Shown here piece by piece: positions 37,176 to 45,581 of a stretch of 64,000 nucleotides of DNA. The stretch is taken from positions 1,736,001-1,800,000 of the forward strand of contig NZ_JACCFI010000001.1 of the NCBI RefSeq assembly GCF_013410355.1, given 5' to 3'. Position 1 is the first letter of the stretch. Each line of letters opens with the position of its first letter. The notes under the pieces are model-generated. The model saw only the letters and a list, made by a program, of their open reading frames with translations, was not told the origin of the DNA and did not search any database. The position numbers were made by a program, and so were the translations under genes. Source of the DNA: Agromyces hippuratus. GTDB taxonomy: Bacteria > Actinomycetota > Actinomycetes > Actinomycetales > Microbacteriaceae.

Positions 37176-37230
37176 GGGCAGGGGCAGGGGCAGGAGCCTC
37201 GGCAGGCATCCGAACGAAGGGACTCGAGCC

Positions 37231-37713
37231 ATGACTACCGAACCGAACACGTCGATCGAGATCCGGTTCGCGGTGCCCGACGACGCCCCTACTGCGGCTC
37301 GATTGCAGTTCGAGTTCGCGGCCGAGTTCGACTCGCCCACGCCGAGCCGCGAGGTGCTGGCACCGCGCTTCCGCGAGCTCATCGCCGACGCCGCGGCGTT
37401 CGTGCTGTTCGCAGGCCCCACACCCGAGCCGCAGGGCTATGCGGTGGTCACGCTGCGCCCCACCGTGTACTGCGATGGCCCGCTCGCGGTGCTCGACGAG
37501 CTCTACGTCGCGCCTGGGCTGCGCGGCGCGGGCATCGGCACGGCATTGCTCGAGCACGCGATCGCCGAGGTGCTCCGCCGAGGCGGCGGCGAGATGCACA
37601 TCAACGTCGACGAGGACGACGTCGATGCCCGGCGGTTCTACGAACGCCACGGGTTCGTGAACGTCGAGCCGGGCACCGACTACCGCATGCTCTGCTACAT
37701 CCAGGAGCTCTAG
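37231..37713 (+). CDS. GNAT family N-acetyltransferase
   Basis: A 160-residue acetyltransferase with the acetyl-CoA loop LRGAGIGTALLEHAI (about 93-107), preceded by LDELYVAPG and followed by NVDEDDVDARRFYERHGF. Substrate unknown. AGGG lies about 9 nt before the ATG. It converges on guaB, and the two stop codons share CTAG (37710-37713). Confidence 0.85.
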   Translation: MTTEPNTSIEIRFAVPDDAPTAARLQFEFAAEFDSPTPSREVLAPRFRELIADAAAFVLFAGPTPEPQGYAVVTLRPTVYCDGPLAVLDELYVAPGLRGAGIGTALLEHAIAEVLRRGGGEMHINVDEDDVDARRFYERHGFVNVEPGTDYRMLCYIQEL

Positions 37714-39212
37714 CGGGTGTAGTTCGGCGCCTCGACGACGATCTGCACGTCGTGCGGGTGCGATTCCTTCAGCCCGGCCGGCGTGATGCGGACGAACCGG
37801 CCCTTGGACTTCAGCTCGGCGATCGTGCGCGCCCCGACGTAGAACATCGACTGGCGAAGGCCGCCGATGAGCTGGTATGCGACGGCCGACAGCGGGCCGC
37901 GATAGGGCACCTGACCCTCGATGCCCTCGGGGATCAGCTTGTCGTCCGACGGGACATCCGCCTGGAAGTAGCGGTCCTTCGAGTACGAGGTCTTCTGGCC
38001 GCGGGTCTGCAGCGCGCCGAGCGAGCCCATGCCGCGGTAGGCCTTGAACTGCTTGCCGTTCTGGAAGACGAGTTCACCGGGGCTCTCGGCCGTGCCGGCG
38101 AGCAGCGAGCCGAGCATGACGGTGTCGGCGCCGGCGACGAGCGCCTTCGCGATGTCGCCCGAGTACTGCAGGCCGCCGTCGGCGATGAGCGGAACACCGG
38201 CGGGCTTCGTGGCCTTGGACGCCTCGTACACGGCCGTGATCTGCGGCACGCCGACACCGGCGACGACGCGCGTGGTGCAGATCGAGCCCGGACCGACGCC
38301 GACCTTGACGGCGTCGGCACCCGCGTCGACGAGCGCCTGTGCGCCCTCGCGGGTCGCGACGTTGCCGCCGATGACGTCGATGTGGGCGAACGTCGGGTCG
38401 GTCTTCAGCCGGCGGATGATGTCGAGCACGCCGGCGGACTCGCCGTTCGCGGTGTCGACGACGAGCACATCGACGCCCGCGTCGCGGAGCGCCTCCGCGC
38501 GCTCCCACGCGTCGCCGAAGAAGCCCATCGCGGCGCCGACCCGGAGGCGGCCCTCGCTGTCTTTGGTGGCGTTCGGGTACTGCTCCGACTTGTCGAAGTC
38601 CTTGACCGTGATGAGGCCGGTGAGGTGGCCCTCGTCGTCGATGAGGGGCAGCTTCTCGACCTTGTGCTTCGCGAAGATCGCGAGCGCCTCGTCGGGGTTC
38701 ATGCCGACGCGGCCAGTGATGAGGGGCATCTTCGTCATGACCTCGGCCACCGTCGTGGTCGGCTTCTCGAAGTCGGAGACGAAGCGCATGTCGCGGTTCG
38801 AGATGATGCCGACGAGCTTGCCGTCGGTGTCGACGACGGGAAGTCCGCTGACCCGGTACGTCGCGCAGAGCGCGTCGACGTCGGCGACGGATGCCTCGGG
38901 CGTCGTGGTCACCGGATTGGAGACCATGCCCGACTCGCTTCGCTTGACGCGGTCGACCATGTCGGCCTGGTCTGCGATCGAGAGGTTGCGGTGCAGGATG
39001 CCGATGCCGCCCTGGCGGGCCATCGCCACGGCCATGCGGGCCTCGGTCACGGTGTCCATCGCGGCCGACAGGAGCGGCGTCGCGACGTGGATGCGGCGGG
39101 TGAGACGCGAGGTCGTGTCGGCCTCGCTCGGGATCACATCGGTATGGCCAGGCAGCAGGAGGACGTCATCGTAGGTGAGTCCTGTGAGTCCGAACGGGTC
39201 GGCCTGGTCCAT
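37710..39212 (-). CDS. guaB: IMP dehydrogenase
   Basis: Oxidises IMP to XMP, the first step towards GMP. The 500-residue protein has a TIM barrel interrupted by a CBS pair (about 96-215), the catalytic Cys312 in GPGSICTTR, the flap RYFQAD and the C-terminal SMFYVGA. The start is ATG 39212 with AAGGAG 4 nt upstream. Product XMP goes to GuaA encoded at 24.7 kb. It shares only 4 bp with the convergent GNAT gene, so no terminator fits between them. Confidence 0.97.
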   Translation of the reverse strand: MDQADPFGLTGLTYDDVLLLPGHTDVIPSEADTTSRLTRRIHVATPLLSAAMDTVTEARMAVAMARQGGIGILHRNLSIADQADMVDRVKRSESGMVSNPVTTTPEASVADVDALCATYRVSGLPVVDTDGKLVGIISNRDMRFVSDFEKPTTTVAEVMTKMPLITGRVGMNPDEALAIFAKHKVEKLPLIDDEGHLTGLITVKDFDKSEQYPNATKDSEGRLRVGAAMGFFGDAWERAEALRDAGVDVLVVDTANGESAGVLDIIRRLKTDPTFAHIDVIGGNVATREGAQALVDAGADAVKVGVGPGSICTTRVVAGVGVPQITAVYEASKATKPAGVPLIADGGLQYSGDIAKALVAGADTVMLGSLLAGTAESPGELVFQNGKQFKAYRGMGSLGALQTRGQKTSYSKDRYFQADVPSDDKLIPEGIEGQVPYRGPLSAVAYQLIGGLRQSMFYVGARTIAELKSKGRFVRITPAGLKESHPHDVQIVVEAPNYTR

Positions 39213-39330
39213 GTCGCTCCTTGTGTCGAGTTCTGCCCGAATACCGCGGGCCGGTGGTCGGGCCCGCAGTATCAATGTTAAGCGAGTTTGCATCGCGGGC
39301 ATTCCCGGATAACAATCGAACGCCGTTTGC

Positions 39331-39389
39331 CTCATGAGCGAAACACATGAGACATAATCGGCACGTACTGTCGACGACGTTGTCGACAG
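39331..39389. promoter_or_regulatory. two inverted repeats upstream of livH
   Basis: CTCATG-N9-CATGAG (39331-39351) lies just before a -10-like CATAAT (39353-39358), and CTGTCGAC-N6-GTCGACAG (39368-39389) lies about 55 bp before the GTG. They are good places for regulator binding at the livHMGF promoter, but no family consensus is matched and the -35 is unclear. Confidence 0.45.
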
Positions 39390-39442
39390 GTAAGGACCGA
39401 ACCCCGAAGGCCACCAGCCGGAGGGGTGCCCTTGGAGGTGCA

Positions 39443-40765
39443 GTGAAACCCACACGAACGCTCGCCCATCGGTCTCCAGGGAGGTGGCTCGTTCTCCTCG
39501 GAATCCTCGTGTCCGCACTCACTCTGTCCGGCATCGCAGCGTCCCCTGCGATGGCGGAGGATGGGAGTACGGCCCAGGCTTCCGAGGAATTCGAGTACTT
39601 CTTCACGGGGAACGTGCAATTCGATCGCGAGCCGCTCGAAGGCGTCAAGATCACGGTCGAAGGTGGCGGCTTCGAAGCCGACGCCGAGACCGATGTCGAT
39701 GGCAAATGGCGCATCGGCGTGCCCGAGAAGGGAGAGTACGAGGTCACCCTCGATGAAGACACCCTCCCCGAGGGCGTCGTCGTCGCGAAGGGCGAGGCCA
39801 CCGTCACGGCCGAGTTCGGTCTCACGAAGCTGAAGGCCGTGAACTTCTTCCTCGGCGAGGGCGAACGCACGACGACGAACTTCGGTGCGCAACTGCTCGA
39901 GCGAGTCATCAACGGCCTGAACTTCGGCCTGCTCCTCGCGCTCGCGGCCATCGGCCTCTCGCTCATCTTCGGCACGACGGGGCTCTCGAACTTCGCCCAC
40001 GCCGAGATGGTGACCTTCGGCGCCCTCATGGTGCTGAGCTTCGGCGTCGATCTCGCCTGGCCGATCTGGCTGGCGATCGCGATCGCCATCGTGCTCAGCG
40101 CCGGCCTCGGATGGACCCTCGACGCGGTGATCTGGAAACCGCTCCGCAAACGCGGCGTCGGGCTCATCCCGCTCATGATCGTGAGCATCGGACTCTCGCT
40201 CGCGATCCGCTACACCTACCAGTTCTTCTACGGCGGAGCGACCCGGCAGCTGCCGGGGGCGACCGCCCCGAAGGAGCTGTCGTTCGGCGGTGTCCAGCTC
40301 TCCTGGATCGACGTGGGCAGCATGATCGTGTCGGTCGTGGTCCTCCTCGCCGTCGCGTACTTCCTGGTGAAGACCCGCATCGGCAAGGCCACCCGCGCCG
40401 TCGCCGACAACGCGAGCCTCGCCTCGGCGAGCGGCATCGACGTCGACCGGGTCATCCGCATCGTCTGGGTGCTCGGTGCAGCGCTGGCCGGCCTCAGCGG
40501 CATCCTCTGGGCCTACTTCCGTCCCGGCGTCAGCTGGGACATGGGCTTCCAGATCCTGCTGCTGATCTTCGCCGCGGTCACCCTCGGCGGTCTCGGCACC
40601 GCCTTCGGCGCCCTCGTCGGCTCCCTCATCGTCGGTCTCTTCATCGAGATCTCGACGCTGTGGCTGCCGAGCGACCTGAAGTACGTGGGCGCGCTCGTCG
40701 TGCTGATCCTCGTGCTGCTGTTCCGACCGCAGGGCATCCTCGGTCGCCGCGAGAGAATCGGCTAA
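39443..40765 (+). CDS. livH: branched-chain amino acid ABC permease LivH with secreted N-terminal domain
   Basis: A 440-residue permease. The C-terminal part (about 150-440) is the LivH-type fold with ALAAIGLSLIFGTTGLSNFAHAEM and, near the end, TLGGLGTAFGALVGSLIVG, ending in LLFRPQGILGRRERIG. Unusually it is preceded by a signal-like hydrophobic segment (about 16-41) and an outside domain (about 45-125, VQFDREPLEGVKITVEGGGF, resembling a carboxypeptidase-regulatory-like beta-sandwich). The GTG at 39443 is chosen because GGAGG is 4 nt upstream. It opens livHMGF. Confidence 0.87.
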   Translation: MKPTRTLAHRSPGRWLVLLGILVSALTLSGIAASPAMAEDGSTAQASEEFEYFFTGNVQFDREPLEGVKITVEGGGFEADAETDVDGKWRIGVPEKGEYEVTLDEDTLPEGVVVAKGEATVTAEFGLTKLKAVNFFLGEGERTTTNFGAQLLERVINGLNFGLLLALAAIGLSLIFGTTGLSNFAHAEMVTFGALMVLSFGVDLAWPIWLAIAIAIVLSAGLGWTLDAVIWKPLRKRGVGLIPLMIVSIGLSLAIRYTYQFFYGGATRQLPGATAPKELSFGGVQLSWIDVGSMIVSVVVLLAVAYFLVKTRIGKATRAVADNASLASASGIDVDRVIRIVWVLGAALAGLSGILWAYFRPGVSWDMGFQILLLIFAAVTLGGLGTAFGALVGSLIVGLFIEISTLWLPSDLKYVGALVVLILVLLFRPQGILGRRERIG

Positions 40766-40777
40766 GGAGGACCGACC

Positions 40778-41761
40778 ATGATCGACTGGATTCAGATCTT
40801 CTCCAACGCGGCGCAGGAGCTCATCAGCCCCACGACCGCGGCATACGCGCTGGCGGCCCTCGGCCTCGCGATCCACTTCGGATACACGGGCCTGCTGAAC
40901 TTCGGGCAGGCGGGCTTCATGGCCCTCGGCGCGTACGGCTACGCCATCTCGGTGCTCTCGTTCGACCTGCCCGTCTGGGCCGCGGTGCTCGTCGGCATCG
41001 GCGCGTCCGTCGTGTTCGCGCTGATCCTCGGCATCCCGACCCTGCGGCTCCGCGCCGACTACCTCGCGATCGTCACGATCGCGGCGGCGGAGATCCTGCG
41101 GCTCATCTTCACGACGAACACGTTCGAGGCCGTCACGGGCTCGGCGCAGGGCCTGAACGGCTACAAGGGCAGCTTCGCGGCCCTCAACCCGATCCCGAAG
41201 GGCACCTACGGCTTCGGCCCGTTCCAGTACAACGAGTACGACTGGTGGCTGCGCATCGTCGGGTGGACCGTCGTGGTGCTCCTGGCACTGCTCACCTGGC
41301 TGATCATGCGCAGCCCGTGGGGCCGCGTCATCAAGGGCATCCGTGAGGATGAAGACGCCGTTCGCGCCCTGGGCAAGAACGTCTACTCGTACAAGATGCA
41401 GAGCCTCATCCTCGGTGGCGTCTACGGCACCCTCGCCGGCATGATCTTCATCCTGCCCCGAGCGGTCGTTCCCGCGAACTACCAGACCTCGCTCACCTTC
41501 TTCGTCTACGCGATCCTGCTCCTCGGCGGGGCCGCCACGATCCTCGGGCCCATCATCGGCTCGATGATCTTCTGGGTGCTGCTCTCCTTCTTCTCGGGCT
41601 TCATCTCCCGAGCGGTCGAGGCCGGCTGGCTCCCGTTCATGACGCAGGTGCAGGCCGGACAGCTCCGGTTCATCCTCGTCGGCATCGCGATCATGCTGAT
41701 CGTGATCTTCAGGCCTCAGGGCATCTTCGGAAACAAGAAGGAGCTGGCCTTTGTCAAGTGA
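40778..41761 (+). CDS. livM: branched-chain amino acid ABC permease LivM
   Basis: A 327-residue inner-membrane permease with about nine hydrophobic segments and the family motifs GYTGLLNFGQAGFMALGAYGY (in pieces: GYTGLLNFGQ, GFMALGAYGY; about residues 32-52), LRLRADYLAI and IREDEDAVRALGKN (the ATPase-coupling loop, about 191-204). AAGGAGG precedes the ATG, 12 bp after livH. It ends 11 bp into livG. The partner of LivH in the channel. Confidence 0.93.
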   Translation: MIDWIQIFSNAAQELISPTTAAYALAALGLAIHFGYTGLLNFGQAGFMALGAYGYAISVLSFDLPVWAAVLVGIGASVVFALILGIPTLRLRADYLAIVTIAAAEILRLIFTTNTFEAVTGSAQGLNGYKGSFAALNPIPKGTYGFGPFQYNEYDWWLRIVGWTVVVLLALLTWLIMRSPWGRVIKGIREDEDAVRALGKNVYSYKMQSLILGGVYGTLAGMIFILPRAVVPANYQTSLTFFVYAILLLGGAATILGPIIGSMIFWVLLSFFSGFISRAVEAGWLPFMTQVQAGQLRFILVGIAIMLIVIFRPQGIFGNKKELAFVK

Positions 41762-42665
41762 TGTCACTCCCACGTCCAAGCCGGTGAAGACCACCGGCCT
41801 CCACATCGGCGAGGCGGAACCGGGTTGCCGCAAGGTCGACCCGATCCTCATCGCCGACGGGGTCACCCGCACGTTCGGCGGCCTGAAGGCGGTCGACGTC
41901 GACCACGTCGAGATCCCCCGTGGCGCGATCACGGCCCTCATCGGCCCGAACGGCGCCGGCAAGACCACGTTCTTCAACCTGCTGACGGGCTTCGACAAGC
42001 CCGACACCGGCAAGTGGGAGTTCGAGGGGCGCTCGCTGGCGCATGTGCCCGCCTACCGGGTCGCCCGCATGGGCCTCATCCGCACCTTCCAGTTGACGAA
42101 GGCGCTGGGCCTGCTCAGCGTGCTCGACAACATGAAGCTCGGCGCGAAGGGCCAGAGCGGCGAGAACCTCTTCCGCGCGGTCTTCCCCTTCATCTGGCGC
42201 AAGCAGGAGGAGGAGATCGAGGCCAAGGCGGTCGAGCTGCTCACCCGCTTCAAGCTCGATGCCAAGCAGACCGACTACGCGGCGAGCCTCTCGGGCGGGC
42301 AGCGCAAGCTCCTCGAGATGGCGCGGGCGCTCATGAGCGATCCGACCCTCGTGATGCTCGACGAGCCGATGGCCGGGGTGAACCCGGCACTGACGCAGTC
42401 GCTGCTCGACCACATCCTCGACCTGAAGTCGCAGGGCATGACCGTGCTCTTCGTCGAGCACGACATGCACATGGTGCGCCACATCGCAGACTGGGTGGTC
42501 GTCATGGCCGAGGGTCGCATCGTGGCCGAGGGCGATCCTCACACCGTCATGGAGAACCCCGCCGTGATCGACGCCTACCTCGGCGCCCACCACGACACCG
42601 ATCTGGGTGTCACCGACACCGAGAACATCGAGGCCATCAAGGAGCTCATCGATGACGAACAGTGA
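41751..42665 (+). CDS. livG: branched-chain amino acid ABC ATPase LivG
   Basis: A 304-residue ATPase with Walker A GPNGAGKTT (about 64-72), the signature LSGGQRKLLEMARAL, Walker B VMLDEPMAGVNP (an N after GV, usual for LivG) and VEHDMHMV. It carries a longer N terminus and a C-terminal tail than short LivG proteins. The start appears to be TTG at 41751, with AAGGAG 7 nt upstream, so it overlaps livM by 11 bp; no ATG fits the frame nearby. Overlaps livF by 14 bp. Confidence 0.92.
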   Translation: MSSDVTPTSKPVKTTGLHIGEAEPGCRKVDPILIADGVTRTFGGLKAVDVDHVEIPRGAITALIGPNGAGKTTFFNLLTGFDKPDTGKWEFEGRSLAHVPAYRVARMGLIRTFQLTKALGLLSVLDNMKLGAKGQSGENLFRAVFPFIWRKQEEEIEAKAVELLTRFKLDAKQTDYAASLSGGQRKLLEMARALMSDPTLVMLDEPMAGVNPALTQSLLDHILDLKSQGMTVLFVEHDMHMVRHIADWVVVMAEGRIVAEGDPHTVMENPAVIDAYLGAHHDTDLGVTDTENIEAIKELIDDEQ

Positions 42666-43419
42666 ATCCGCTGCGAGCGCAGTGATCGAGCCCCTCGGCG
42701 CCGAGGTCGTCGCGGTCGACAACGTCACCGCCGGCTACCTGCCCGGAGTGAACATCCTGAACGCGTGCTCGCTCGTGGCACGACAGGGCGAGCTCATCGG
42801 CATCATCGGCCCGAACGGCGCCGGCAAGTCGACCCTGCTCAAGTCCATCTTCGGACTCGTGAAGGTGCGCGAAGGCCAGATCCGGCTGAACGGCGAGGAG
42901 ATCACGAACCTGAAGGCGAACAAGCTCGTCGCCAAGGGCGTGGGATTCGTGCCGCAGACGAACAACGTGTTCCCGTCGCTCACCATCCAGGAGAACCTCG
43001 AGATGGGCCTCTTCCAGAAGCCCAAGGGGCTGAAGGAGCGGCTCGAGTTCGTCACCGAGATCTTCCCCGAACTCGGCAAGCGACTCGGCCAGCGTGCCGG
43101 CTCGCTGTCGGGCGGTGAACGGCAGATGGTCGCCATGTCTCGCGCGCTCATGATGGGCCCGCACGTGCTGCTGCTCGACGAGCCGAGCGCAGGCCTCTCG
43201 CCCGTGCGTCAAGACGAGGCGTTCCTGCGGGTGAAGGAGATCAACCGCGCCGGCGTCACGACCATCATGGTCGAGCAGAACGCCCGCCGCTGCCTGCAGA
43301 TCTGCGACCGCGGCTACGTGCTCGACCAGGGCCGCGACGCCTACACGGGCACCGGTCGCGACCTGCTGAACGACCCGAAGGTCATCGGTCTCTACCTGGG
43401 CACGCTCGGGCAGGACTGA
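42652..43419 (+). CDS. livF: branched-chain amino acid ABC ATPase LivF
   Basis: A 255-residue ATPase with Walker A GPNGAGKST (about 53-61), the signature SLSGGERQMVAMSRAL, Walker B LLLDEPSAGLSP and VEQNARRCL, all as in LivF. The ATG at 42652 has AAGGAG 7 nt upstream and lies inside livG's 3' end. It is the last gene of the operon and is followed by a shared bidirectional terminator. Pairs with LivG on the LivHM channel. Confidence 0.93.
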   Translation: MTNSESAASAVIEPLGAEVVAVDNVTAGYLPGVNILNACSLVARQGELIGIIGPNGAGKSTLLKSIFGLVKVREGQIRLNGEEITNLKANKLVAKGVGFVPQTNNVFPSLTIQENLEMGLFQKPKGLKERLEFVTEIFPELGKRLGQRAGSLSGGERQMVAMSRALMMGPHVLLLDEPSAGLSPVRQDEAFLRVKEINRAGVTTIMVEQNARRCLQICDRGYVLDQGRDAYTGTGRDLLNDPKVIGLYLGTLGQD

Positions 43420-43437
43420 GACAGAGCACGAGATCGA

Positions 43438-43469
43438 AGAGGGGCGGATGCTGCGGCATCCGCCCCTCT
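43438..43469. terminator. bidirectional terminator with inverted GGATGC motif
   Basis: Fourteen paired bases (arm agaggggcggatgc) with loop tgcg, between the convergent livF and HIT genes. It contains one full GGCATCCG octamer facing an incomplete GGATGC copy. Confidence 0.75.
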
Positions 43470-43470
43470 G

Positions 43471-43911
43471 TCATTCCCGGAGCGGCTCCCGTTCCCGAGT
43501 GAACGCCGCTCGGAGCCGTTCAGCCATCGGGTCGAGCCCGAGCGGATCGGCGAGCATCTCGGTCCACGCTGGAACGAGCAGGTCGTCGTGCATCCGCGGG
43601 ACCAGGTGGAAGTGGACGTGGAAGACCGACTGCCATCCGGCTGCGCCGTTCGCCTGGAACACCGTCATGCCATCGGGGCCCAGTTCGGTCGTGACGACGC
43701 CGGCGACGCGTCGAAGCGAACGGCCGAGTGCGGCAGCCGCGGCATCCGACAGGTCCCACAGCCCCGCTGCGTGCTCTCGTGGGATGAGCAGGGTGTGTCC
43801 GGGCGCTGCCGGATGGATGCTCAGGAACGCGATCGTCAGCTCGTCCTCGTACACGTGGTGCGCGGGTGCCTCACCCGCGAGGATCGCGCAGAACATGCAG
43901 CCGTCGCTCAT
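43471..43911 (-). CDS. HIT family protein
   Basis: A 146-residue HINT-like nucleotide hydrolase or transferase. CMFCAILAGEAP at the N terminus (a CxxC pair, possibly zinc) and the histidine triad in VFHVHFHLVPR (about 99-109) are clear. The start ATG 43911 has AAGG 4 nt upstream; the longer in-frame start is poorly supported. It converges on livF and shares a terminator. Nucleotide substrate unknown. Confidence 0.92.
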   Translation of the reverse strand: MSDGCMFCAILAGEAPAHHVYEDELTIAFLSIHPAAPGHTLLIPREHAAGLWDLSDAAAAALGRSLRRVAGVVTTELGPDGMTVFQANGAAGWQSVFHVHFHLVPRMHDDLLVPAWTEMLADPLGLDPMAERLRAAFTREREPLRE

Positions 43912-43975
43912 GGGCCTTGACGGTATCAGGGCCGGTGCGGGCGGCTCGGTGCCATGCATGCGCCTGGCGCACGAA

Positions 43976-44005
43976 AGCGGGCCCCGGCCGAAGCCGGGAC
44001 CCGCT
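43976..44005 (-). terminator. UUCG-loop terminator after livJ
   Basis: On the minus strand a 13-bp stem with one U:G closes a TTCG loop, 16 bp past the livJ stop. Confidence 0.82.
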
Positions 44006-44020
44006 CAGTGACGACCCGTA

Positions 44021-45316
44021 CTAGTTGATGCGGGTGTACTTGTTGTCGTCGCCGTACTCGTAGACGCCGATGGTCGCCTCGGTCGGGTCACCGTGCTCGT
44101 CGAGCGTGATGGGACCGGAAGCACCGTCGAAGTCGATCTGCTTGCCCTCGGCGAGCAGCGCAGCGCCGTCGGCGAAGGTGGTGACCTTCTCGCCGTCGCC
44201 CGAGCCGCCCGAGACCTGACGCAGGTACTTGGCGATGTCGGCACCTTCGGTGCTGTTCGCCGCGTACGCCGCGAGGGCGATGAGGACCGTTGCGTCGTAC
44301 GACTCGGGGCCGTAGCTGAAGTCGGCGAGGTCCGCGTTGACTGCGAGCAGTCGGTCGCGGAAGTCGTCGTCGAGCTTCGGGCCGGGCAGCGTGCCCTTCG
44401 AGCCGGCGATGAGGCCGGGTGCGAAGTCCGCGCTGTAGTCGGACAGGTTGCCGTCGACGAAGTAGAGCTGGTCGCCGGGGTAGCCCGAGCCGACGAGCGC
44501 CGGCACGACGACCTTGGCCTCGTCGAACGTGATGACTGCGACGGCGTCGGGGTTCGAGGCCGAGATGGCCGAGAGCTGCGCGTCGAAGTTCGAGTCACCC
44601 GTGTTGAAGAGCTCTTCGGCGACGACTTCGCCGCCGGCTGCTTCGAACGCCGCCTTGGTCGCGGCCGCGAGGCCGGTGCCGTAGGGGTCGTTCAGCACGA
44701 GCAGGCCGAGCGTCGAGTTGCCGTCGTCGGCGATCTGCGTGCCGAGCACCTCGCCCTGGAGCAGGTCGGAGGGTGCCGTGCGGAAGTACAGACCGGCGTC
44801 TTCGTACTCGGTGAAGTCGGGCGAGGTGTTCGCCGGGGAGAACTGCACGACTCCCGCCGAGGTGATCTGGTCGATGACGGTGAACGAGACACCCGATGAA
44901 GCAGCACCGACGATCGCCGAGACGTCCTGCGAGAGCAGGTCGGTCACGGAGACGGTCGCGATGTCGGTCGTGGTGTCACCGGAGTCGCGGTAGACGACCT
45001 CGAGGCTCATGCCCGCGTCGGCTTCGTTGACCTCTTCTGCACCGAGTGCCACGCCGGCCTCCTCGGGCGGGCCGAGGAACGCGAGCGTACCGCTCTGGGG
45101 AAGGATCGTGCCGATCTTGAGGTCCAGGTCACGTTCACCGGCCTCGATGGGCAGGGCGTCGCCGGCGGTGTCTTCACCCGGCTCTTCCGTCTCGGTCGAC
45201 GGCGTGCCGCCCGACGCGCACGCAGACAGGAGAAGGGTGCTGACGCCGGCAATGGCGAGACCCGTCCAGGCTGCGCGAGCCGAACGCTTGGCCGTGGCCT
45301 TCGCGAATACGCTCAT
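44021..45316 (-). CDS. livJ: branched-chain amino acid ABC substrate-binding lipoprotein
   Basis: A 431-residue periplasmic-binding-type lipoprotein. The hydrophobic signal ends in a lipobox with Cys33 (LLLSACASGG), an acidic linker follows, then the type I fold with KIGTILPQSGTLAFLGPPE (about 70-88), VGAASSGVSF and YDATVLIALAA. It feeds ligand to LivHM, although its gene is on the opposite strand and has its own promoter. AAGGAG lies 4 nt before the ATG. Ligand identity (Leu/Ile/Val or another amide) is inferred from the LivHMGF neighbours. Confidence 0.9.
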   Translation of the reverse strand: MSVFAKATAKRSARAAWTGLAIAGVSTLLLSACASGGTPSTETEEPGEDTAGDALPIEAGERDLDLKIGTILPQSGTLAFLGPPEEAGVALGAEEVNEADAGMSLEVVYRDSGDTTTDIATVSVTDLLSQDVSAIVGAASSGVSFTVIDQITSAGVVQFSPANTSPDFTEYEDAGLYFRTAPSDLLQGEVLGTQIADDGNSTLGLLVLNDPYGTGLAAATKAAFEAAGGEVVAEELFNTGDSNFDAQLSAISASNPDAVAVITFDEAKVVVPALVGSGYPGDQLYFVDGNLSDYSADFAPGLIAGSKGTLPGPKLDDDFRDRLLAVNADLADFSYGPESYDATVLIALAAYAANSTEGADIAKYLRQVSGGSGDGEKVTTFADGAALLAEGKQIDFDGASGPITLDEHGDPTEATIGVYEYGDDNKYTRIN

Positions 45317-45378
45317 GTTGCTCCTTGGGACTGAAGGAATTGGTACACAATGCAGCGCCATGGTGACGCCGTTGTCTG

Positions 45379-45407
45379 ACAGTATTCCGCGCCCATGGCG
45401 GAAACAA
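45379..45407 (-). promoter_or_regulatory. livJ: livJ promoter with palindromic spacer
   Basis: -35 TTGTTT (45407-45402), 17-bp spacer, -10 TACTGT (45384-45379), giving a leader of about 55 nt. The spacer contains TTCCGC-N7-GCGGAA (45385-45403), a good place for a repressor. Confidence 0.55.
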
Positions 45408-45581
45408 GACGCTGCGGTCACAACCGTGTAACACCGCGTCAATCGTTACCCCGCCGACACCTCGGCCGCGTTCAACGCACGGAATCTGCGGAAACCCGGG
45501 CTTTCACGCGAGGATCGCGCGCAGGCGGCATCCGCTCCCCCTGCTCGGGTTCCGACTCGGTCGCAGCGCCTCGACGAGGGC

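Noticed and set aside
34260..37421. A minus-strand frame of over 1000 codons across the ABC-F and C-S lyase genes
   Set aside because: Arg/Ala-rich translation without motifs; it runs through two well-supported genes and their promoters.
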